DNA of 64,000 bases from contig NZ_JAEQNC010000003.1 of NCBI RefSeq assembly GCF_016722925.1, positions 372,001-436,000 of the forward strand. The letters run 5' to 3'. Below the pieces are notes generated by a model, which made no database searches, was not told where the DNA came from, and saw only the letters and a list, made by a program, of their open reading frames with translations. The position numbers and the translations under genes were made by a program. Position 1 is the first letter of the stretch. The number at the start of each line of letters is the position of its first letter. The stretch comes from Phytoamicus setariae (GTDB lineage: Bacteria > Pseudomonadota > Alphaproteobacteria > Rhizobiales > Rhizobiaceae). Positions 54,435 through 64,000 of this stretch are shown here, piece after piece.

Positions 54435-54449
54435 CTTTCGCGGATAGCG

Positions 54450-56735
54450 TCATGTCCCGGCATTGTAGGCCGCAATCGCCGCCATGTTGACGATATCGGA
54501 ATCCTTGGCCCCCATCGAGGCTATCTGCACCGGCTTGTCAAAACCAACCAGCAGCGGCCCGATGACGGTACATCCGCCCAGTTCCTGCAGCATCTTGGTG
54601 GAAATGGACGCCGAGTGGAATGCCGGCATGACCAGAACGTTAGCGGTGCCCGACAGGCGACAGAACGGATATTGCTCCATGATCCGAGGGTTGAGCGCCA
54701 CTTCGGCGGACATTTCGCCGTCATACTCGAAATCGACCCGCCGCTTGTCAAGAATCTTGACGGCCTCCCGGACGCGCTCGGAGCGCTCGCCCTCGGGATG
54801 GCCGAAGGTGGAATAGGCCAGCATGGCCACGCGCGGCTCGTAGCCCAGCTTGCGCGCCAGGCTCGCGGCCTCTTCTGCAATGTCGGCTAGCTCCTCCGAC
54901 GACGGCATGTCGTGAACAGCCGTATCTGCGACCAACACGTTGCGGCCCCGACACAGCGCGAGCGACACGCCGATGACCCGGTGACCCGGCTTGGCATCGA
55001 TGCAGCGCCTGATGTCGGAAAGCGCCGTGGAATAATTCCGCGTGGTGCCGGTCACCATCGCATCGGCATCACCCAAAGCCACCATGCAGGCGGCAAAATG
55101 GTTGCGGTCGGTATTGATCAGCCGCTGGACGTCACGCTGCAGGAAACCCTTCCGCTGCAGACGCGCATAGAGATAATCGACATAGGCCTCGCGCCGCTTG
55201 GATGTCCGGGCGTTAATGAATTCGATGCCAGGGCGGTTGAGATCGATGCCCGCCTTCTCAGCCGTGGCCGCAATGACGTCATCGCGACCGAGCAGGATTG
55301 CGGTTCCGAGTTGCTGGTTGACGTAGGAAATCGCCGCCCGCATCACCTGCTCTTCCTCGGCCTCGGCGAACACGACGCGCTTTGGATGCCTGCGGACACG
55401 GTCGTAGATGCGCTGCAGCGTGGAGGCAATCGGATCTCGCCGGCCACGCAGCTCGCGCGCATAGGCTTCCAGATCAGCGATTGGCTTGCGCGCCACGCCC
55501 GAATCCATCGCCGCCTTGGCGACCGCCACGGGAATGGAAGAGATCAGCCGGGGGTCGAAGGGTACCGGGATGATGTAGTTCGGACCAAAACGCGGACGAT
55601 TGCCCTGATAGGCAGCAGCGACATCATCAGGCACGTCTTCCTTGGCAAGATTGGCGAGCGCCATGACAGCGGCAATCTTCATTTCGTCGTTGATGGTCGA
55701 GGCCCGGACATCGAGCGCGCCGCGGAAAATATAGGGAAATCCGAGCACATTGTTGACCTGGTTCGGATAGTCGGACCGGCCGGTCGCCATGATCGCGTCG
55801 TCGCGGATACGGGCGACTTCCTCGGGCGTGATTTCAGGATCCGGATTGGCCATGGCGAAGATGATCGGGTTCGGCGCCATCGAGCGGATCATATCCTCGG
55901 ACAGGGTGCCTTTGGCCGACAGTCCCAGCACCACATCGGCGCCGTCCATGGCTTCGGCCAGCGTGCGCTTGTCCGAGTTGACGGCGTGCGCCGATTTCCA
56001 CTGGTTCATGCCTTCGGTGCGGCCCTGGAAGACCACACCCTTAGTGTCGCAGAGGATGATGTTTTCCGGGTTGAACCCGATCGCCTTGATCAATTCGATG
56101 CAGGCGATGGCAGCGGCACCCGCGCCATTGCAGACGAGTTTGGTGGTCTTGTAATCACGCCCGGTAAGATCAAGCGCATTGATCAGCCCGGCGGCAGCGA
56201 TGATGGCAGTGCCGTGCTGGTCGTCATGGAACACCGGAATGTCCATGATTTCGCGCAACCGGCTTTCGATCACGAAACAGTCCGGTGCCTTGATATCCTC
56301 GAGATTGATTCCGCCGAAGGAAGGGCCGAGAAAGCGCACGCAGTTGACGAATTCGTCGACATTTTCGGTGTCGATCTCGAGGTCGATCGAATCGACATCG
56401 GCAAAGCGTTTGAAGAGAACCGATTTGCCTTCCATGACAGGCTTGGAAGCAAGCGCGCCGAGATTGCCGAGCCCCAGGATTGCGGTGCCGTTGGAGATCA
56501 CCGCAACCATGTTGCCGCGAGTGGTATAGTCGTAGGCGGTGGAAGGATCTTCGGCGATTGCCTTGACTGGCTCGGCCACCCCAGGCGAATAGGCAAGCGA
56601 AAGATCGCGCTGCGTCGCCATCGGCTTGGTTGGTGTAATTTCGAGTTTGCCGGGCCTGCCCTGCGCATGGAAATCCAACGCCTCCTGGCGGGTGACGGTG
56701 GGCATATTCCGGTTGCGGTTCTCTTTTTTGGGCAT
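54450..56735 (-). CDS. maeB: NADP-dependent malic enzyme with phosphotransacetylase-like domain
   Basis: A 761-residue MaeB. The N-terminal malic enzyme half (residues 1-430) has the Tyr-containing [17 protein letters not shown], the malate site [20 protein letters not shown] and the NADP fold ([23 protein letters not shown]). The C-terminal half (about 440-755) is phosphate-acetyltransferase-like and is usually regulatory. It makes pyruvate and NADPH from malate. The ATG at 56735 is divergent from mutS. Confidence 0.95.
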   Translation of the reverse strand: MPKKENRNRNMPTVTRQEALDFHAQGRPGKLEITPTKPMATQRDLSLAYSPGVAEPVKAIAEDPSTAYDYTTRGNMVAVISNGTAILGLGNLGALASKPVMEGKSVLFKRFADVDSIDLEIDTENVDEFVNCVRFLGPSFGGINLEDIKAPDCFVIESRLREIMDIPVFHDDQHGTAIIAAAGLINALDLTGRDYKTTKLVCNGAGAAAIACIELIKAIGFNPENIILCDTKGVVFQGRTEGMNQWKSAHAVNSDKRTLAEAMDGADVVLGLSAKGTLSEDMIRSMAPNPIIFAMANPDPEITPEEVARIRDDAIMATGRSDYPNQVNNVLGFPYIFRGALDVRASTINDEMKIAAVMALANLAKEDVPDDVAAAYQGNRPRFGPNYIIPVPFDPRLISSIPVAVAKAAMDSGVARKPIADLEAYARELRGRRDPIASTLQRIYDRVRRHPKRVVFAEAEEEQVMRAAISYVNQQLGTAILLGRDDVIAATAEKAGIDLNRPGIEFINARTSKRREAYVDYLYARLQRKGFLQRDVQRLINTDRNHFAACMVALGDADAMVTGTTRNYSTALSDIRRCIDAKPGHRVIGVSLALCRGRNVLVADTAVHDMPSSEELADIAEEAASLARKLGYEPRVAMLAYSTFGHPEGERSERVREAVKILDKRRVDFEYDGEMSAEVALNPRIMEQYPFCRLSGTANVLVMPAFHSASISTKMLQELGGCTVIGPLLVGFDKPVQIASMGAKDSDIVNMAAIAAYNAGT

Positions 56736-56861
56736 CGTTCCTCCCAGCCTTCCTGTGGGCTCAGGTCGTTTTGGCCGAGCCTCTTATTGTCTTTGCGGGC
56801 AATATCGATAGTGTTCCGCCTACCTTTATTGAACACCCATTCCCCTTTGTCAAAGAGCCGT

Positions 56862-59576
56862 ATGACCATTTCCGACGCCCTGACCGTTGCCCAGCTCGCC
56901 ACCGAGGAGAGCCGCCTCTCAGCCACGCCGATGATGGAGCAGTTTATCGAAATCAAGGCCAACAATGCCGATAGCCTGCTGTTCTATCGCATGGGCGATT
57001 TCTACGAGCTGTTCTTCGAGGATGCACTGGAAGCATCGCGCGCACTCGGCATCACCCTGACGAGGAGAGGCCAGCACCTTGGCCAGGATATCCCGATGTG
57101 CGGGGTGCCCGTGCATGCCGCCGACGACTATCTGCAGAAGCTCATCGGCTTCGGCTACCGGGTTGCGGTGTGCGAACAGATGGAAGATCCGGCCGAGGCC
57201 AAGAAGCGCGGCAGCAAATCGGTCGTCAAGCGCGATGTCGTTCGGCTGGTCACCCCCGGCACGATCACCGAGGAGAAGCTGCTCAATCCCGGCGACAGCA
57301 ACTATCTGATGACGCTTGCGCGCATCAAGGGCGGCGACAAGCCGCAATATGCGCTGGCGTGGATCGACATTTCCACCGGCATCTTCCGGTTGGCGGAAAC
57401 CGATCTCTATCGCCTGCTATCGGATATCATGCGGATCGACCCCAAGGAGCTGATCGTTGCCGACAGCCTCTTCCATGATGCCGAGCTGCGACCGACATTC
57501 GACATGCTCGGACGCATCGTCAGCCCGCAACCGGCGGTGCTATTCGATTCGGCGACGGCCGAAAGCCGCATCGCGCGCTATTTCCAGACAGTCACACTGG
57601 ACGGTTTCGGCGCCTTCAGCCGGTCCGAGCTATCGGCAGGCGCCGCCGCTATCGCCTATGTCGAGAAGACGCAGATCGCCGAACGGCCGGCGCTGGGCCG
57701 GCCGGAACGGGAAAATGCCGCCTCGACGCTGCTGATCGACCCCGCCACCCGCGCCAATCTCGAGCTCGTGCGCACGCTTTCTGGCGAGCGCGGCGGCGCG
57801 CTGGTCACGGCAATCGACCGGACCGTCACCGGCGGCGGCGCGCGCCTGCTGGCCGAACGGCTGATGAGCCCGCTGACCGATGCCGATGCGATCAATGCGC
57901 GACTGGATTCCGTTGCTTTCTTTCTTGATGAGCAACGCTTGACTGATGATATCAGGCGCGAACTCAGGCACACGCCGGACATGCCGCGAGCGCTGTCGCG
58001 ACTGGCCCTCGAACGGGGCGGCCCGCGTGATCTCGCCGCAATCCTCAAGGGGCTGGAAGCAGCCCGGTCGCTTGGCGCCATGCTGGCCGGCAAGCGCCTG
58101 CCAACAGAACTTTCCGATGCCTTTGCCGGGCTTGGCTCCGTGCCGTTCGAACTGACCGACCAATTGGCCTCGCTCTTGGCCGAAGAGCTGCCGCTGCAGA
58201 AACGCGACGGCGGCTTCGTGCGCGATGGGGCGATCCCCGAGCTCGACGAACTCAGGCAGTTGCGTGACCAGTCGCGGCGGGTGATCGTCGGCCTGCAGAC
58301 ATCGTATTCGGAAGAAACCGGCGTCAAATCGCTGAAGATCAAGCACAACAACGTGCTGGGATACTTCATCGAGCTGACGGCCGGAACCGCCGGCGCGCTG
58401 ACGGAAACGCCAGAACGCCGAGCCCGCTTCATCCATCGACAGACGATCGCCAATGCCATGCGGTTCACCACCGTCGAGCTTTCAGACCTCGAAAGCCGCA
58501 TCGCCAATGCAGCCGAAAAAGCGCTCGCGATCGAACTCGAAGTCTTTAGCCGGTTATCCGAAGCCGTGGTGGACGCAGCCGACGCCGTCAAGGCTGCTGC
58601 GCAGGCGATCGCTGCCGTGGATGTCTCGGCAGCACTCGCGGCACTCGCCGACGAGCAGGCCTATTGCCGGCCAGCTGTCGATGCGAGCCAGGATTTCCGC
58701 ATCGAGGGCGGTCGCCATCCAGTGGTCGAGCAGGCCCTGCGCAAGGCCGCGCAGAATCCGTTCGTCGCCAACAATTGCGATCTGTCGCCGCTGGAAGACC
58801 AGAGCAACGGTGCTATCTGGCTGATTACCGGCCCCAATATGGGTGGTAAATCGACCTTCCTGCGCCAGAACGCGCTGATCGCGATCATGGCCCAGATGGG
58901 CTCCTTCGTGCCGGCCGCGGAGGCCGCCATCGGCGTCGTCGACCGACTGTTTTCGCGCGTCGGCGCCTCGGACGATCTGGCGCGTGGACGCTCGACCTTC
59001 ATGGTCGAAATGGTCGAGACGGCCGCAATCCTCAATCAGGCGACGCCGCGCTCGCTGGTCATCCTCGACGAAATCGGCCGTGGCACTGCGACCTTCGACG
59101 GCCTGTCGATTGCCTGGGCCGCCGTCGAGCACCTGCACGAAGTCAACAAATGCCGCTCGCTGTTTGCCACCCATTTCCACGAATTGACCGTGCTGTCGGA
59201 AAAGCTGCCGCGACTGGCAAACGCCACGATGCGGGTGAAGGAATGGGACAACGACGTCATTTTCCTGCACGAGGTCGGCCCGGGTGCGGCCGATCGCTCC
59301 TACGGTATCCAGGTGGCGCGCCTTGCAGGGCTTCCGGCTTCCGTGGTTTCGCGGGCCCGCGAGGTGCTCACGCTGCTCGAGGACGCCGATCGCAAGAACC
59401 CGGCAGCAAAGCTGATCGATGACTTGCCGCTGTTTCAGGCCGCAGTGCGCCGGGACGAGCCAAAGTCTTCGAAGGCCTCGAAGGTGGAAGAAAGCTTGAA
59501 GGCACTCAATCCCGATGAGATGACGCCGCGCGAAGCACTCGATGCGCTCTACGCGCTGAAAAAGGCACTTAGCTGA
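56862..59576 (+). CDS. mutS: DNA mismatch repair protein MutS
   Basis: A 904-residue MutS. The mismatch-binding Phe-Tyr-Glu is in [14 protein letters not shown], the ATPase has Walker [15 protein letters not shown] and the signature [13 protein letters not shown], and the C-terminus ends with the helix-turn-helix dimer segment and [19 protein letters not shown]. The frame runs on upstream without a stop to 54912, opposite maeB, but ATG 56862 gives the standard MutS N-terminus. Confidence 0.97.
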   Translation: MTISDALTVAQLATEESRLSATPMMEQFIEIKANNADSLLFYRMGDFYELFFEDALEASRALGITLTRRGQHLGQDIPMCGVPVHAADDYLQKLIGFGYRVAVCEQMEDPAEAKKRGSKSVVKRDVVRLVTPGTITEEKLLNPGDSNYLMTLARIKGGDKPQYALAWIDISTGIFRLAETDLYRLLSDIMRIDPKELIVADSLFHDAELRPTFDMLGRIVSPQPAVLFDSATAESRIARYFQTVTLDGFGAFSRSELSAGAAAIAYVEKTQIAERPALGRPERENAASTLLIDPATRANLELVRTLSGERGGALVTAIDRTVTGGGARLLAERLMSPLTDADAINARLDSVAFFLDEQRLTDDIRRELRHTPDMPRALSRLALERGGPRDLAAILKGLEAARSLGAMLAGKRLPTELSDAFAGLGSVPFELTDQLASLLAEELPLQKRDGGFVRDGAIPELDELRQLRDQSRRVIVGLQTSYSEETGVKSLKIKHNNVLGYFIELTAGTAGALTETPERRARFIHRQTIANAMRFTTVELSDLESRIANAAEKALAIELEVFSRLSEAVVDAADAVKAAAQAIAAVDVSAALAALADEQAYCRPAVDASQDFRIEGGRHPVVEQALRKAAQNPFVANNCDLSPLEDQSNGAIWLITGPNMGGKSTFLRQNALIAIMAQMGSFVPAAEAAIGVVDRLFSRVGASDDLARGRSTFMVEMVETAAILNQATPRSLVILDEIGRGTATFDGLSIAWAAVEHLHEVNKCRSLFATHFHELTVLSEKLPRLANATMRVKEWDNDVIFLHEVGPGAADRSYGIQVARLAGLPASVVSRAREVLTLLEDADRKNPAAKLIDDLPLFQAAVRRDEPKSSKASKVEESLKALNPDEMTPREALDALYALKKALS

Positions 59577-60183
59577 GGCAGGACGGGCCTCTGTCTGCGG
59601 GGCCTGACCAGAGATCGATCGGCGCCCAGTCCGTCAGCAGCGACCTGTCCGTCAGGCGGAAGGCATAGAGAAAGCCGCCACTTCCGGGCGGCTGATCGTG
59701 GACGCGGGCGATCGGCAATCCGGCCAAATGGCATTTCAGCAACGTGCCGACGCCGCCATGGCCGACAAAGGCGATCGGCAGCGCCGGATCATGATCCGCC
59801 AGCACATGCGATACCGCCGCAACGATACGGGTCTGCGCGTCGATGGCTCGTTCCCAACCGTGAAAGCTCTCTTGCGGGTTGGCGAAGAACCAGTTCGCCG
59901 CCTTTTCGAATTCGTCCGGCACGAGAAATCCGGTTGCGGAGCGGTCATTCTCGCCCATATCGTCGACGGTCTCGACCTCGATACCTGCCGCATGGGCGAG
60001 AATTTCGGCTGTCTCGATCGCCTTGGTCTCGTCGCTGGAGATAATTCTCGCCAGCCTCCTGACCCACGGCTGGGTTGAAGCCTTCTCGGCACGCGCACGC
60101 CCGAGCACAGACAACCCCCATTTCGGCACCGGCACGGCGGGGTCTATCAGGACTTGCGGATGGGTGATGTAAAGGCCGAACAC
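59569..60183 (-). CDS. histidine-phosphatase-family protein with altered RHG motif
   Basis: A 204-residue phosphoglycerate-mutase-like protein. The usual RHG at the N-terminus is replaced by THP (YITHPQV, His8 kept), the second phosphate-pocket Arg position is Lys54 in [14 protein letters not shown], and the late His142 lies in [11 protein letters not shown]. So the nucleophile and acid histidines are present but two arginines are not, and the phosphatase activity is uncertain. It is convergent with mutS, overlapping its stop by 8 bases, and lies 2 bases downstream of pmtA. Confidence 0.8.
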   Translation of the reverse strand: MFGLYITHPQVLIDPAVPVPKWGLSVLGRARAEKASTQPWVRRLARIISSDETKAIETAEILAHAAGIEVETVDDMGENDRSATGFLVPDEFEKAANWFFANPQESFHGWERAIDAQTRIVAAVSHVLADHDPALPIAFVGHGGVGTLLKCHLAGLPIARVHDQPPGSGGFLYAFRLTDRSLLTDWAPIDLWSGPADRGPSCLS

Positions 60184-60185
60184 GA

Positions 60186-60782
60186 TCAGCTATGCAGAGA
60201 CTTGTAGTGCCAGATCTGCGCCGGTGGGATGTTGCGGACAACGAAATCGAAATGCTGGATCTTGTAGCTGTCCGGCCGGGCGATGACGGGGGAAACCGGA
60301 CCGTAGGAAAACTGAACGACCGGCCGACCCGGCGGCATCAGCTTCAAGAGGTCCTCGATCAGCTTGACGCGTCGATGCATCGGGAAATTCAGCAGCGGAA
60401 TGCCTGATATGACGCAATCGAACTGCTGGCCTTGGAATTCCCTCAATGTCTCGTCGAGATTGAAAGCATCGCCATTGATGAAGTTGACCCCCGGATACTT
60501 CGTGGCCAGGTGCTGGACGAATTGGGCCGAGTACTCGACCGAGACCAGGTTTTCCGGCTTCACGCCACGATCGAGGATCGCCTTGGTGATGACCCCGGTA
60601 CCGGGGCCAAGTTCGAGAACCGGCAGGCCGGATCCCAGATCGATAATGCTGGCCATCCTGGCGGCGGTGCGCGCAGAGGTCGGCATGATCGCGCCGACTG
60701 TCTTGGGCTGCGACATAACGCCCTTTATGAACCGGATTTCGTCGTCGAATTTCGCTGCAAGCCGGCTCTTGATCTGTCGCAT
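60186..60782 (-). CDS. pmtA: phosphatidylethanolamine N-methyltransferase
   Basis: A 198-residue rhizobial-type PmtA: KFDDEIRFIKGVMSQPKTVGAIMPTSARTAARMAS, the SAM loop LPVLELGPGTGVITKAIL and CVISGIPLLNFPMHRRVKLIEDLLKLM. It makes phosphatidylcholine by three methylations of phosphatidylethanolamine. ATG 60782 was chosen; an in-frame TTG at 60830 would add 16 residues. With olsB and the desaturase it is one of three membrane-lipid genes in the window. Confidence 0.9.
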   Translation of the reverse strand: MRQIKSRLAAKFDDEIRFIKGVMSQPKTVGAIMPTSARTAARMASIIDLGSGLPVLELGPGTGVITKAILDRGVKPENLVSVEYSAQFVQHLATKYPGVNFINGDAFNLDETLREFQGQQFDCVISGIPLLNFPMHRRVKLIEDLLKLMPPGRPVVQFSYGPVSPVIARPDSYKIQHFDFVVRNIPPAQIWHYKSLHS

Positions 60783-60888
60783 CCGCTTCCCCAGTTTTCT
60801 TAGCCTCGCAATATAGAGAAGGCTAAACAAGGTAAAAGCAAGACGTGGCGCTCAATACCTATGAATTTTTCTTTAATGGAACCAGGGA

Positions 60889-62007
60889 TTAAACACGCAT
60901 TGGCATCAGCACGTAGAGTGCGTCGCCATGGGCCGAATCCAGGATGATCGTCGGCGAACCGGGATCGGCGAGCTTGAAGACGGCGTCATCGCCGGTCAAC
61001 TGGCTGGTGATATCAAGCAAATACTTGGCGTTGAAGCCAATTTCCAGCGGATCGCCCTCGAAGGAGACGGCGAGTTCTTCCGTTGCACTGCCGGAGTCGG
61101 GGTTGTTGACCGTCAATGTCATCTGGCCATCAGCCAGCGCGATCTTGACCGCACGACCGCGCTCAGAGGAAATTGTCGAGACGCGATCGACAGCGCTCGC
61201 GAAGGTCGCGCAATCGACCCGCATTTCCTTGTCATTGCCCGAAGGAATGACACGCTGGTAATCGGGGAACGTGCCGTCGATCAGCTTCGAGGTCAGGACG
61301 ATCTCGCCGAAGGAAAGGCGGATCTTGGCGTCCGATACTTCGAAGCGGATTTCCGCATCCGGATTTTCAACGAGCTTCTGGATTTCACCCACGGTCTTGC
61401 GGGGGATGATGATGCCAGGCATGCCTTCCGAACCCGACGGCGCCTCGATTTCGGCGCGTGCAAGGCGGTGACCGTCGGTTGCCACTGCGCGGAGCTTCAG
61501 CGCACCGTCAGCTTCCATCGTATGTAGGAAGATGCCGTTCAGGTAATAGCGGGTTTCTTCGGTCGAGATCGCAAACTGCGTACGCTCGATCAGCATCTTG
61601 AGATCAGATGCCTTGATCTTGAATGTATGGCTGAACGTGCCGGCTGTCAGATCGGGGAAATCGGATTCCGGCAGGCATTGCAGCGAGAATTTCGAGCGGC
61701 CGGAGGCGACGCTCATGGTCGAGCCTTCGGCATTGGTCGACAGCGCAACTTCCGAACCGTCCGGCAACTTGCGAACGATTTCATACAGAAGATGCGCCGG
61801 CACGGTGGTCGAACCAGCCTGCTCGGTCATCGCCGGCGCACTTTCGGTGATCTCGAGATCGAGGTCGGTGGCCTTCATCATCAGGGCCGAACCTTCGGCT
61901 CTGAGCGCCACGTTGGACAGGATCGGGATGGTATTGCGGCGCTCCACGACGCGATGAACATGGCCCAAGGACTTCAGAAGATTGGAACGCTCGATTGTGA
62001 TACGCAT
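60889..62007 (-). CDS. dnaN: DNA polymerase III sliding clamp beta subunit
   Basis: A 372-residue DnaN starting MRITIERSNLLKSLGHVHRVVERRNTIPILSNVALRAEG and ending HGDALYVLMPMRV, with three clamp domains. It holds the polymerase on DNA and is divergent from rsmI. It is not near dnaA, as is usual in Rhizobiales. Confidence 0.97.
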   Translation of the reverse strand: MRITIERSNLLKSLGHVHRVVERRNTIPILSNVALRAEGSALMMKATDLDLEITESAPAMTEQAGSTTVPAHLLYEIVRKLPDGSEVALSTNAEGSTMSVASGRSKFSLQCLPESDFPDLTAGTFSHTFKIKASDLKMLIERTQFAISTEETRYYLNGIFLHTMEADGALKLRAVATDGHRLARAEIEAPSGSEGMPGIIIPRKTVGEIQKLVENPDAEIRFEVSDAKIRLSFGEIVLTSKLIDGTFPDYQRVIPSGNDKEMRVDCATFASAVDRVSTISSERGRAVKIALADGQMTLTVNNPDSGSATEELAVSFEGDPLEIGFNAKYLLDITSQLTGDDAVFKLADPGSPTIILDSAHGDALYVLMPMRV

Positions 62008-62135
62008 GATCTCTAACCGTTTTCATTTTTCGTGCCGGCAAGGTGCCGGAAAGGCCCGCCGCTGGCGGACCGGCAAAATGGCAGAAATAGCCTTGGCATT
62101 GCAAGTGATTTCCATTGCAAAGTGCGGTCTTGCAC

Positions 62136-63098
62136 ATGTCGAAGCGGTTGCCCATAAAGGCGAATGATGCATTGACCCCGGAGCAGGCCTTGGCTGACGA
62201 CGATATCAAAGACGAAAGCCAGTCCGGCAGCTTCCGGATCCGGACCCTGACCGTGCCGGCGCGGCCACTCGAAACAGCGCTCTATCTCGTCGCCACGCCT
62301 ATCGGCAACCTTGGCGACATTACCTTGAGGGCACTCGAGACGCTTGCCGGCGCCGACATGCTCGCCGCCGAAGATACACGCGTCACGCGGGTGCTGCTCG
62401 ACCGCTACGGCATCAACAAGCGCCCCTATGCCTACCACGAATACAATGCCTCGGAAGTCGGGCCGAAACTGATCGCCGCCATCGAAAGCGGCAAGTCGGT
62501 GGCGCTGGTGTCCGATGCAGGCACGCCGCTGGTTTCCGATCCCGGATTTCGACTGGTGAAAGAGGCGCTCGCTGCGGGCCTCAAGGTCGTGCCGGTGCCC
62601 GGCGCCTCTTCGGTGATTACGGCACTTTCGGCAGCCGGGCTGCCCAACGAAGCATTTTTCTTTGCCGGATTTCTGCCGCAGAAGGAAAAAGCCCGCCGCG
62701 ACCGTCTTGCCGAAATTGCCGTCATACCGGGAACGCTGCTCTATTTCGAATCTCCGCATCGGCTGGGGGCGAGTCTTCGGGACGCCGCCGACATGCTCGG
62801 CGGCAGCCGTGCCGCGACCGTGTGCCGCGAGCTCACCAAGACATTCGAGGAGTTCCGGCGCGGCACGCTCGCGGAACTGGCGGACTATTATGCCATCAAC
62901 GACAACGTCAAAGGCGAGATCGTGGTTGCGGTCGCGCCGCCCGAAGCGGTAGCCGCGCCAGAGGGACAGGCGCTCGACGATATCCTGAAAGCTCTGGCCG
63001 TGCATCTGCCGACCGCCAAAGCAGCAACGGAGGCTGCCCGCCAGACCGGCCTGCCGCGCAAGGACCTCTATCAGCGGCTCCTCGAACTGAAGGAATAG
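62136..63098 (+). CDS. rsmI: 16S rRNA 2'-O-ribose C1402 methyltransferase
   Basis: A 320-residue RsmI of the tetrapyrrole methyltransferase fold: LYLVATPIGNLGDITLRALETL, AAEDTRVTRVLLDRYGI, SDAGTPLVSDPGFRLVKEALAAG and PGASSVITALSAAGLP. It methylates C1402 of 16S rRNA. It carries about 50 residues before the family core. ATG 62136 was taken as the start; a TTG at 62115 is in frame. yraN follows after 3 bases. Confidence 0.94.
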   Translation: MSKRLPIKANDALTPEQALADDDIKDESQSGSFRIRTLTVPARPLETALYLVATPIGNLGDITLRALETLAGADMLAAEDTRVTRVLLDRYGINKRPYAYHEYNASEVGPKLIAAIESGKSVALVSDAGTPLVSDPGFRLVKEALAAGLKVVPVPGASSVITALSAAGLPNEAFFFAGFLPQKEKARRDRLAEIAVIPGTLLYFESPHRLGASLRDAADMLGGSRAATVCRELTKTFEEFRRGTLAELADYYAINDNVKGEIVVAVAPPEAVAAPEGQALDDILKALAVHLPTAKAATEAARQTGLPRKDLYQRLLELKE

Positions 63099-63101
63099 GC
63101 G

Positions 63102-63467
63102 ATGGCGAAACGAAACCTTGGAGATCGCCGAAAAGCGCATCAGAGAGGTTACGTTTCCGAGTATTTCGCTGCTTTCTGGCTGCTCGCGAAGGGCTACCGG
63201 ATCGTGGCCATGCGCTATAGGGCAAAGTCGGGCGAGATCGACATCATTGCCCGCAAAGGTCAGTTGATCGCCTTCGTCGAGGTCAAGGCGAGGCGCACGA
63301 CCGAGGATGCGGTGTTCGCGGTCAGTCACGACGCCCAGAGGCGAATCACCAATGCCAGCCTCGCCTGGCTTGCCCGGCAGCCGGACGCTGCATTGCTTTC
63401 GCTGCGCTATGACATCATCGCCGTCCGCCCGTGGAAATTACCGGTGCATTTCGCCAACGCTTTCTGA
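63102..63467 (+). CDS. yraN: UPF0102 family endonuclease-like protein YraN
   Basis: A 121-residue YraN: RKAHQRGYVSEYFAAFWLLAKGYRIVAMRYRAKSGEIDIIARKGQLIAFVEVKARR, a PD-(D/E)xK-like nuclease pattern with GEIDII and FVEVKAR. rsmI-yraN is a conserved pair. The function is unproven; a DNA-processing role is a family inference. Confidence 0.93.
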   Translation: MAKRNLGDRRKAHQRGYVSEYFAAFWLLAKGYRIVAMRYRAKSGEIDIIARKGQLIAFVEVKARRTTEDAVFAVSHDAQRRITNASLAWLARQPDAALLSLRYDIIAVRPWKLPVHFANAF

Positions 63468-63520
63468 CGTCGGGAATTTTCGTCTCCCCGCGTACATATC
63501 CTGAGATTTCCATTTCGTTT

Positions 63521-63548
63521 GAAGGGTGCGTTTTGAACACCCTTTTCT
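63521..63548 (+). terminator. candidate terminator after rsmI-yraN
   Basis: AAGGGTG at 63522-63528 pairs with CACCCTT at 63538-63544, followed by TTTC. The T-run is short, so the strength is uncertain. Confidence 0.5.
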
Positions 63549-63582
63549 GTTGGCCATAACAAATACACTTATTCTATAGACT

Positions 63583-63596
63583 ATATGTTATCATAT
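63583..63596. promoter_or_regulatory. candidate operator dyad before the right-edge binding-protein gene
   Basis: ATATG-TTAT-CATAT, a perfect 5-base inverted repeat with a 4-base centre, lies 24 bases upstream of the ATG at 63621 in an AT-rich stretch (about 63550-63605) that contrasts with the surrounding GC content. It would overlap or follow the promoter. Confidence 0.45.
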
Positions 63597-63620
63597 GGCT
63601 TATTCGAAAAGGGGTATCAA

Positions 63621-64000
63621 ATGACTGAACGAAACTTCACAGGTGGCCTTGGTCGCCGCGACATCCTCAAGCTTTCGGCGTTGGCCGGCGTCGTCGCTGC
63701 CGGAGCAGGCCTGATCGGCAGCCAGCAAGCGCGCGCCGACGAAAGCCTGTCGCTCAAGGGCAAGCGGATCGGCATCAGCGCCACCGGAACCGATCACTTT
63801 TTCGACCTGCAGGCCTACAATGCCCAGATCGAGGAAGTGAAGCGGCTCGGTGGCGAGCCGATCGCCGTGGATGCCGGCCGAAACGACGGCAAGCTGGTTT
63901 CGCAACTGCAGACGCTGATCGCCCAGAAGCCGGACGCGATCGTGCAACTGCTTGGCACGCTTTCGGTCATCGACCCGTGGCTCAAGAAAGCCCGCGATGC
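63621..64000 (+). CDS. sugar-type ABC transporter substrate-binding protein (partial)
   Basis: ATG 63621 opens a frame that runs off the right edge (126 codons present). The N-terminus is a Tat signal (GGLGRRDILKLSALAGVVAAGAGLIG, cleavage near residue 39 after QARADE), followed by a type 1 periplasmic-binding fold start (LKGKRIGISATGTDHFFDLQAYNAQIEEVKRLGGEPIAVDAGRNDGKLVSQLQTLIAQKPDAIV). This is the ribose/xylose-binding class. The rest of the transporter must lie to the right. Confidence 0.9.
   Translation, partial: MTERNFTGGLGRRDILKLSALAGVVAAGAGLIGSQQARADESLSLKGKRIGISATGTDHFFDLQAYNAQIEEVKRLGGEPIAVDAGRNDGKLVSQLQTLIAQKPDAIVQLLGTLSVIDPWLKKARD

Noticed and set aside
54912-56861. A 650-codon open extension upstream of mutS in the same frame
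   Set aside because: It lies opposite maeB, has no family match, and MutS has its normal N-terminus at ATG 56862. The opening is a shadow of GC-rich codon use in maeB.
1-64000. CRISPR arrays, tRNA or rRNA genes, prophage or intact IS
   Set aside because: No regular direct repeats with spacers, no tRNA cloverleaf pattern and no transposase or integrase frame was recognised.

Overview
This 64-kb window is a chromosomal segment from an alphaproteobacterium, most likely a member of the Rhizobiaceae. The evidence is the gene order and content: dnaA downstream of rpsT and far from dnaN; lptC-lptA-lptB-rpoN-hpf-ptsN; hemW-rdgB; rph divergent from hrcA-grpE; an ornithine-lipid acyltransferase (olsB) and a rhizobial-type PmtA; a pcaDCHG operon with divergent pcaQ; and short GC-rich palindromic intergenic repeats. 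No tRNA, rRNA, CRISPR array, prophage or intact insertion sequence was seen. The genus cannot be fixed from the sequence alone.

Layout. 1-3445: protocatechuate branch of the beta-ketoadipate pathway, minus-strand pcaD, pcaC, pcaH and pcaG (pcaG runs off the left edge), with the LysR regulator pcaQ divergent. 3449-8646: doxX-like, ubiB, ubiE, then mutM, an enoyl-CoA hydratase and rpsT. 8647-9451: a gene-free, partly AT-rich 0.8-kb region before dnaA with a cluster of GANTC (CcrM-type) sites. 9452-19529: dnaA, a PhnD-like protein without a signal peptide, a fatty acid desaturase, hemW, rdgB, a VOC-fold protein, rph, hrcA, grpE, ybaK, an ArsC-family protein and ogt.

19586-33227 is the accessory-looking part. 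A run of nine minus-strand genes, many with 4-base ATGA overlaps, encodes a trimethylamine-dehydrogenase-like flavoprotein, an MFS transporter, a CocE/NonD-type serine hydrolase, a complete oligopeptide-type ABC importer (two permeases, two ATPases, a Tat-exported binding protein) and a non-pyrrolysine MttB-superfamily methyltransferase. A BetI-like TetR regulator is divergent from it. Together these look like an uptake and N-demethylation pathway for a methylated amine or betaine-like compound that also carries an ester or amide bond; the substrate is unknown. Two GC-rich inverted-repeat elements sit inside the run.

33271-64000 returns to core genes: a YcaQ-type winged-helix DNA glycosylase, guaA, an MTA/SAH nucleosidase-like protein, a PaaI thioesterase, an AEC transporter, a glutathione transferase, ptsN, hpf, rpoN, lptB, lptA, lptC, sppA, ihfB, a LapA-domain protein, a CoxG-like protein, two RNA methyltransferases, lspA, a hybrid histidine kinase, olsB, a small DUF1127-like protein, a GcvA-like LysR regulator, maeB, mutS, an atypical histidine phosphatase, pmtA, dnaN, rsmI, yraN and the start of a Tat-exported sugar-type ABC binding protein cut by the right edge. 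A second copy of the GC-rich inverted-repeat family lies between the LysR gene and maeB.
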